Positions 58,430 through 64,000 of a stretch of 64,000 bases of DNA are shown piece after piece (positions within the stretch are counted from its first letter, which is position 1; each line of letters starts with the position of its first letter). Location: contig NC_134536.1 in the NCBI RefSeq assembly GCF_050624435.1, positions 139,793,059-139,857,058 on the forward strand, read 5' to 3'. Under the pieces are notes generated by a model. The model was not told the DNA's origin, did no database searches, and was given only the letters and a program-made list of their open reading frames with translations. The position numbers and the translations under genes are program-made. The DNA comes from Tenrec ecaudatus (lineage: Eukaryota; Chordata; Mammalia; Afrosoricida; Tenrecidae).

Positions 58430-59557
58430 TCAGTGTACTGCGTTTGAGTGGAGGGTTTCTATCCTGTCCTCTTTTCCATCTGAGACCGTGTTGTCCTGGT
58501 ACGTGTTGCTGGCATGTTGGCTTCTAGATGGAGATGGGCTATATGGTGGTCTCCTGGTGGTTCTAGTTGGAGCTTGATCTTCTGGCCATAGTGAGTCAGC
58601 CAGTATGTTCTGCAGGGTCGGGTGACTTGCAGTATATTTTTTGAGTTCTTCCTTGTCCTGGAAGACCCTTATCTTACCCTCTATCTTAATGGATAACTTG
58701 GCAGGATATAGGATTCTGGGGGAGGCATTTTCATCTTTCAGTTTTTGGAAGATGTTGCTCCATTCTCTCCTCCTCTTCATGGTTTCTGCTGATAAGTCTG
58801 CGCATAACCTTACCTGCGCTCCTTTGTATGTGACTGTCTTCCTTTCTCTTGATGCTCGTAGAATTTTCTCTTTTTCCTCTAAGTTGGATAATTTTACAAT
58901 TATATGCCTTGGCGTGTTCTTCTTGGTGTTTAGCTTAGCCGGCGTCCTCTCTGCTTCCTGTATGAGAGTTGGATTCTCCTTTGTTAGGTTGGGGAAATTT
59001 TCTTCCAGGAATTCCTTTGCTATCTTGGCGGTCGATTTGTGTGTTATGTTGTGTTCCGGTAGACCGATTATTCGAATATTATTCCTCTTCATAGCATCTG
59101 TCATTGATCTCAGGCTGTCTTCTGTTTCTTTAATTTTCCTATCTGATTGTTTTTCTCGCTTGCTTCGTTTGGTTTGAGCGTCCTCGAGTTCACTGATACG
59201 GTTCTCAGCCTCCTCAAGCCTAGATATAGCTTCTGTGACCTTTTGTGTGGCCTCTGCTACCTCCTCTGTTAGTTTCTGCAGTTCCTTTTGGTGGATAGTA
59301 TTCATCCCCTCTATTGTGGACTTCATCCCCTCTATTGTGCATTTCATCCCTTCTATCGTTGCATCCTTATTTTGGTTTGCTTCTCTTAGCTCCTGTATTA
59401 CTGCAAGCAGAGTTCTGAAGATTTCCTTTTGTGGCTGATCTATATCTGTTTCTTCTATGAGTGACGTTAGGTCTGTTAAAGTGCCTCGTTTTTCTGATTT
59501 TTTTGTTGGGAGTGATGTGGTCTGTTGATTTTTCCTTGATCCTTTAATAGGCCCCAT
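58430..59557 (-). CDS. L1 ORF1 protein, intact
   Basis: ORF1p is the RNA-binding trimeric chaperone that coats L1 RNA. The 375-codon frame is uninterrupted. The start ATG at 59,557 has A at -3 and G at +4, a strong context. Residues 1-40 are basic and polar. About 40-155 form a coiled coil with E/K-rich heptads. About 158-250 form the RRM (RRNNIRIIGLPE-like start, here KRNNIRIIGLPEHN). About 255-325 form the C-terminal domain (RILYPAKLS, FQDKEEL). A Pro/Ser/Arg-rich tail of about 50 residues follows. The coiled coil contains three consecutive TIEGM heptads at residues 67-85. Human ORF1p is 338 residues, so this one is longer in both the heptads and the tail. It is followed 42 nt later by ORF2. 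Confidence 0.93.
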   Translation of the reverse strand: MGPIKGSRKNQQTTSLPTKKSEKRGTLTDLTSLIEETDIDQPQKEIFRTLLAVIQELREANQNKDATIEGMKCTIEGMKSTIEGMNTIHQKELQKLTEEVAEATQKVTEAISRLEEAENRISELEDAQTKRSKREKQSDRKIKETEDSLRSMTDAMKRNNIRIIGLPEHNITHKSTAKIAKEFLEENFPNLTKENPTLIQEAERTPAKLNTKKNTPRHIIVKLSNLEEKEKILRASRERKTVTYKGAQVRLCADLSAETMKRRREWSNIFQKLKDENASPRILYPAKLSIKIEGKIRVFQDKEELKKYTASHPTLQNILADSLWPEDQAPTRTTRRPPYSPSPSRSQHASNTYQDNTVSDGKEDRIETLHSNAVH

Positions 59558-60737
59558 GCTTCTGGGAGACAGGAGTAACCTTATTGTGTGGAGGCTCAGG
59601 CCACTGTGCCGTCTCCTGGGGTGGCTGGGGCGGGCTGCGGCAGGCTTAGGGCTGGCACTGGGGACCCAACAGGGCCCCAGGTGGTGAGAGTTGGCTGGAG
59701 CTCACTGACGGCTCCTCAGGGACTGCAAAGCCGAGACCCAGGCTCCACTGCAGGTGGAGTGTTTGATCTGCCCGGGCTGTGAGCAGGCGCGGGGAGGCCC
59801 CTTGGATAGCTGCGCAGGCAGCTGTGGGACACTGCAGGGAACAATGGTGTTCGCTCTCCGCCCTTTTGGCGCGAAACCGCAGGGGGTAATGGCGCCGGCA
59901 AAGGAGGCTTGGCGCGAAGCCGCAGGGGGCAATGGCGCCCTTCCTCTGCTCAGGCTCAGAGTCGCGGCCGCCAGGGTCCCCGCAGCACCCTGGGGAGGGC
60001 ACCTACTCTTGTGCCTTGCGCAGGGGTGGGGCCTTGGTGGGCAGACTCAACAGCGCGGGGCGCGGCGCTCCGCGGAAGCTCAGGGTCCGGGACAGGCGCG
60101 AGTTGAGCTATGGCTCCTGTTGGCGGGAAGTGCTCAGCGCAGGGTCCCCGCCAGGAGTGGAGCTGGCGCTAGGCTGCCAGGGGCTGGCGGGGGCGGGCGG
60201 GGGTGGGAGGCCAGCGCACGGAGGGCAGGTGGAGAGGTCCGCGGCAGCGGTGCGGGTGGATGGTCCCCCGTGGGGGTCGCCAGACAACCCGCGGGTCCGC
60301 TCCCCTGAGCTTGGATGAATGGAGGGAGGGACGTGGGCCCGAGGGCAGATCGCTGCCCTGCGGGGAGAGGGGAACTGCGGGAGAGGAAAGCTTCTCTCCC
60401 AGTGGAGATCCGCGAGTGGGGAGTGGGGAGTGGGCCGCTGGAGTAGGCAGGGCAGGCAAGCGGCTCTGGGCTGGCATCGGGTTTGGGGATGGAGCCTAAG
60501 CCGGTCGCCAGTGAGCTCACGGCAGCTTAGTGGCCAGAGATGTCCCACTAGTCCGGTCCTCTTTCACCTAGACCCCTGCTCCGGACAAATACGTGGGGTA
60601 GGACTGGGGTGCTGTCCCAGGGGGATATTTCACTCACCAGACTCTTACTATTCAGCTACCTGGTCGCCAATCCCGCTTTGTTTGGAGGAGCTCTCAGAGT
60701 ATGCGGGTGTCCCTGTCGGCCATCTTCCCCCTCCTCC
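59558..60737 (-). promoter_or_regulatory. L1 5' UTR / internal promoter region
   Basis: About 1.2 kb, GC- and CpG-rich (especially 59,600-60,550), in sharp contrast to the AT-rich surroundings. It contains a 43-bp tandem repeat (ggcgcgaaaccgcag at 59,868, ggcgcgaagccgcag at 59,911). By analogy with other mammals, it drives transcription of the L1 from its first base. Plus-strand frames up to 184 codons (59,754-60,308) run antisense to it. They are probably by-products of GC-richness. Confidence 0.85.
60717..60726 (-). promoter_or_regulatory. YY1-type site at the L1 5' end
   Basis: AAGATGGCCG in L1 sense, starting about 12 nt from the 5' end. In human L1 a YY1 site with this core sits at nearly the same place and directs the transcription start. 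Function here is inferred from sequence and position. Confidence 0.7.
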
Positions 60738-60751
60738 GCACTGTTCTTTTT
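60738..60751. repeat. Target site duplication, right copy
   Basis: gcactgttcttttt, identical to 50,330-50,343. It directly follows the first bases of the L1 (cctcctcc on the plus strand), so the L1 is not 5'-truncated. Confidence 0.9.
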
Positions 60752-61310
60752 GATGTTGGCTGTGACTCCGTTCTTCTTCAATTTGTCATTCTTGGGATAT
60801 TAGACCATATGATGGTCCGGTTCAAATGTCCAGGACCAGTTCGTGTCGGTTCACCAATGCCGTGGATTAGTAAACAATCCATCATGTTTTACAACTTCCA
60901 GTTTTCTTTTATCCATATTTTATATATTTCAGTTTCTGATTTTTAGTTAATGTCGCACTTGTTCCCATTTGAATCGTGTTACAGTAGTAAATGAAGGTCT
61001 TCAAAGCTTTGCTCCATTCATGTCATCAAAGCTGACAGTACCTTTAAGAAGCAGCTCTTCCCAGTTGTATTTTTATTGCTTCCCAGACCGAGGGGCTTAT
61101 CTGCCGCCACTATCTCCCGCAATGTCAAGCCACAATCTATAAGGTTCCCCTGGCCTTTTTTCCACCCAGAAACAGCTAGTCGGGTCTTAACTTTCAAGTT
61201 TACTTTAATCTGAAAGCTCCATTGAAATTTTTCCACTGTGGGTGACTGCTTATATTTGATACACTTGCGATATAGCTTCAGTTTTTATCGCAACATGCAA
61301 GCCAGTACAC
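60752..61310 (-). repeat. RTE copy hosting the young L1, right part (5' UTR)
   Basis: Reverse RTE: ttcttcttcaatttgtcatt, ttagaccatatgatggtccg, then the 5' UTR up to about 61,310 (complement of aactgggaagagctgcttct). It is the upstream continuation of 49,870-50,343. Confidence 0.75.
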
Positions 61311-62415
61311 AACATAATCTGACAAAGGAGTGGCTGGTATAACATGCTAATTATCTAATTAGATAATATAACTCATAAACCCATTAATTGGGCATTCATA
61401 TCCTCCACGTATCCTAACTCCTTCAGGGTGAAGTAATGAGAAGGGCAGTGCTGCCAAGGTATGGCATCTTGGTAAGGATCTACTCTCCAGAGTATTGTTA
61501 ATCCCCACCAAATGATTGGATAGGAGAATGCAAATAGGGTCTATAGGACTGTATGTTTAGAGAATTTTGCCATTCCAGTGGGAATCTGAGAAGCAGGAAT
61601 GGCGAATTCCATGACCATTAAGAAAGAAGAGCCACAAACAAAGTGAACTTTGTTATCTGGACTAATATCTTGGCATTGAGAAGTGGTGGTGGTGGTGGTG
61701 GCAGCATGAGACAGCATGGTGGAATTCTTGACCCAGCAGACAAGTAAAGCTGAGTGACTCTGGGAAGAAGCCTGGCTGGTAGAGTACCGTGGTCTTTGGG
61801 AATTTATCAGCATCAAGGAAGCTATGAAACACTAACCCAACTGCTTCAGAGGACAATGAGCCAAAGGCTAAAGTCAAGAGGTAGAGAGCTTTCTACTACA
61901 TGGCTAAAAAGAAATACTGGTCAATTGAACTGTATCCTTAGCATTTTTAATTCTGACTATTAGACTGTTAACTTTCCTGATAAGCCCCATAATTGTATTA
62001 TTTACGAGTTTTGTGTGGGTAATAATTATTAAACCAAGCCAAGATGTAGAGTGTGGTGGGATGGACAGTAGTGTAATGGTAGGATAAAGAAGATTGGAGG
62101 ATGGCTATGAATCATACTTGGCCAGATGTGGAATGAGACCCTTCTCCCCTCAAGTAAAGTTGGAGGAGCCCCGAGGGAGGGGGCCCATGCCATTGCTGCA
62201 GTATGGAGTGCCTGTTCTCGCTTTGGGTTCTTTGATAAACAAACCAAGGAGGGACATCAGCTCATCTGTTGAATGATAGAAACGATTAGTCTATTTACGT
62301 TTACATTAAGCAGAAATAAATATAAATAGAACAACTTCTAATTTACTCTCACACCATAGTGGATGGCCTTATGAAAGTTGTGAAAGACACCCCCACGTTG
62401 GGACGGTTTGCTTCT
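61310..62415. other. Non-genic stretch with a (GGT)n tract
   Basis: A GGT microsatellite lies at about 61,681-61,701. The stretch at 61,500-62,280 has a uniform look (agcatgagacagcatggtgg, then ctctgggaagaagcctggct) and might be an old LTR-type repeat, but I cannot place it. No gene is seen. Confidence 0.35.
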
Positions 62416-62555
62416 GAAGCTTAAATGTACATATGAATCTGCTGAGTATATTGTTAAAATGCAGATTCAAATTCTGTAGGTCTGAAGCTCCGTGGGAGAT
62501 TCTACTTTTTAAAAAATTCCCAGGTGATGCTCATGACTCGAGAAAAGAGTTATCT
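62415..62555. repeat. MER5-like hAT MITE (tentative)
   Basis: Text from atgaatctgctgagtatatt through tctgtaggtctgaagctccg to aaattcccaggtgatgctca resembles the ancient MER5 group. Confidence 0.5.
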
Positions 62556-63535
62556 CTTAAACACATACTTTTCTAGGTTCTCCCAAACTTGAATCAGGGC
62601 ATATAAAGTTATACATATTCTTCCCATTTTATTTGTTTGCCTTCTAACTTTCCACTTGCCATTTCCATTCATACACTTGGTATTCTCAATGCTGAGCACT
62701 CTGACCCATCTAGTGGATACATTGTTTTTTCACACGTCACTTTGAAGAGCTCTTTAAGAGAGTGTGGAGTTAAGAATAGGGAAAGGAGGCTACTTAATTA
62801 GGATCTGAAAGTTAATGGCTATCTCATATTTAGAAATTTAATGCCTTACACCATTCACAGAATTGGAAAATGCCAAAATTTTCTAATTAATCACTGTAAT
62901 AGTTTCTTTTAACTACTCAGAGTTATTTTCCTTAATAGAGGCAATAAACAAATGATGTATCTTTGTGATATAATGATAACCACAACACATGTGGTATGAC
63001 TCAAAATCTTGAGAATTTTCAAGTGTTTTATAATAACATTTAAAAACATTTTTATGAATAAAATATTTTGAAATATTGATAAATACTTTTGCAAAGGTCA
63101 ATTTTCAGCTTTTGATTATTTAATATGATTTTTGTATTATCCTGTATAGATTCAAACACCTTTCTGAAATACTTCTATACTCTACTTCTGAATTGCATAC
63201 CACATCATTAATTTTTTCATAGTTTATTTGTTTTGAGTAACACATGGCAGTGTTAGATCCAGCAATTACATTAATATATGAGGACACACTGAGTGCTCAG
63301 CAATTGATGGGAATTTAGGGGTGGTAGTGTTCAGGAGGGCAGGAACCAAACACGCTGAGTTTTTAGAAGTGTCAAAAGCAAAACTTCTAAGTATTTCTGT
63401 AGCCACCTCGGAGACCTTGGAAATTATTTTTGAAGAATATTAGTACCTGCTGTTATCAAAATGGATCTCTTGTCCTGAAAACCGGTCTTTAATGCTTAGA
63501 TCTGTTGTAAGTTACACAGCGCTAGACTGATAGAA
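62555..63535. other. AT-rich DNA, nothing recognised
   Basis: No gene or confident repeat was seen. Confidence 0.4.
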
Positions 63536-63712
63536 AAGAGCCCAGCGGCACAATGACAAAGCCCCGACCTGCTAACCAAATGGTTAGTGGTTTGAACTCA
63601 CCCAGTGTCTCCACAGCAGTGACAGCTTGATGCTCTGACCCTGGAAGATCACAGTCTAAGAAAGCAAGCCCCAGAGGATCTCTGTGGGTTGGAATTGATT
63701 TGAGGGCATACA
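63535..63712 (+). repeat. AfroSINE copy, forward, with microsatellite tail
   Basis: The head gcccagcggcacaatgacaa, ctgctaaccaaatggttagt, ggtttgaactcacccagtgt and the tail gtgggttggaattgatttga make it nearly complete. An (AC)n tract follows. Confidence 0.85.
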
Positions 63713-63752
63713 ACACACACAACACAACACACACACACACACACACACACAC
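63713..63752. repeat. (AC)n microsatellite
   Basis: An imperfect then perfect AC repeat of about 40 bp, grown from the tail of the AfroSINE. Confidence 0.95.
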
Positions 63753-63892
63753 TCATACAGAGATACAGCTATGCCCAGTGTGAATTAGAATCATGGATTC
63801 ATAGAATTTTATATGCTTAAATTCAGTTAACTTTAGTGTATATATGCCTCTATGTGTCTCTGTGTGTACATACTGGTTTTTGGTTTATTTAT

Positions 63893-64000
63893 ATGGAAGC
63901 CCATCTGGCATAGTGGTTTAAAGTTCAACTTTCAACAGAAAGGGTGGTATTTCAAACTTTCTAGCTGTACACTTACTAGCTGCTCTGGGAGAGAGGGATG
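63893..64000 (+). repeat. AfroSINE 5' part, cut by the window edge
   Basis: The head ggaagcccatctggcatagt followed by ggtttaaagttcaactttc runs into the end of the window at the agctgctctgggagagaggg block. Confidence 0.75.

Larger units (their letters stand above)
51965..60737 (-). mobile_element. L1: Full-length young LINE-1, about 8.8 kb
   Basis: A complete L1 on the minus strand. The order is a 5' UTR (60,737-59,558), ORF1 (59,557-58,430), a 42-nt spacer, ORF2 (58,387-54,567, one frameshift), a 3' UTR of about 2.6 kb and an A-rich tail at 51,965-51,996 after a CCCAATAAATTG signal region. The 5' end begins GGAGGAGGGGGAAGATGGCC, typical of intact L1 starts. The insertion is flanked by a perfect 14-bp duplication and includes 1.6 kb of transduced DNA. 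At about 8.8 kb it is well above the roughly 6 kb of human L1, mostly because of the 3' UTR and the 1.2-kb 5' UTR. Coding integrity and the clean duplication mark it as recent. All other L1 pieces in the window are truncated. Confidence 0.95.

Noticed and set aside
54161-59438. Many 60-178 codon plus-strand frames under the L1
   Set aside because: All are antisense shadows of the intact L1 ORF1 and ORF2 frames on the minus strand.
59754-60308. 184-codon plus-strand frame in the L1 5' UTR as an ORF0-like gene
   Set aside because: Long frames in several phases on both strands are expected in this GC-rich stretch. No conserved motif was seen, so it is mentioned only as something to compare among copies.
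1-64000. Operons, ribosome binding sites, prophage or bacterial defence systems
   Set aside because: The density of LINEs, SINEs, MIR and microsatellites shows mammalian nuclear DNA. No prokaryotic gene organisation is present.
1-64000. tRNA, snRNA, 5S or other functional RNA genes
   Set aside because: No intact cloverleaf or snRNA start was noticed outside the tRNA-like heads of AfroSINEs. A tRNAscan or Rfam search was not possible here.

Overview
The window reads as mammalian nuclear DNA: AT-rich, intron- or intergenic-like, and packed with decayed retrotransposons. No multi-exon host gene could be assembled. The best organism call is an afrotherian, most likely a tenrec such as Echinops telfairi. 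The basis is many copies of a tRNA-derived SINE with the AfroSINE layout, many fragments of a BovB-like RTE LINE that shares its 3' tail with that SINE, and a 196-bp copy of the hAT MITE called SPIN (SPACE INVADERS). From memory of the literature, among Afrotheria SPIN is reported from tenrecs. This species call is inference from repeat content and was not checked by a search.

Layout. From 0 to 7.6 kb there are AfroSINEs, diverged L1 pieces and a MIR. From 7.6 to 10.7 kb an RTE 3' end is followed by a full-length but decayed hAT transposase (minus strand, BED-type finger through dimerisation domain). From 11 to 22 kb there are L1 3' ends, LTR-like elements, RTE copies and an old L1 split by an AfroSINE. 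From 22.6 to 26.2 kb one long plus-strand RTE copy is interrupted by an AfroSINE, an L1 3' end and an LTR-like element. From 26 to 44 kb there is lower-copy DNA, the SPIN MITE at 36.6 kb, further RTE and L1 pieces, a 23-bp minisatellite, and one open stretch at 32.9-33.2 kb (minus) that could be a terminal coding exon of an unrecognised gene. From 44 to 50 kb there are L1 3' UTR copies, one of which carries a short poly(A)-tailed retrocopy, an inverted pair of RTE copies, and a mariner remnant.

The main feature is a young LINE-1 insertion on the minus strand at 50,344-60,737. It has a GC-rich 5' UTR with a YY1-type site at the very start, an intact 375-codon ORF1, an ORF2 broken only by one frameshift in an A run, and a 2.6-kb 3' UTR. 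It sits inside an older RTE copy and is flanked by a perfect 14-bp target site duplication. Beyond the L1's own poly(A) lie about 1.6 kb of unrelated sequence and then a second, terminal poly(A), which is the signature of a 3' transduction from the parent element's locus.

The pieces relate as a layered record. RTE copies came first, probably supplying the machinery for AfroSINEs. L1 3' ends then landed in them, and the full-length L1 is among the latest events. The hAT, SPIN and mariner remnants record separate DNA-transposon invasions.
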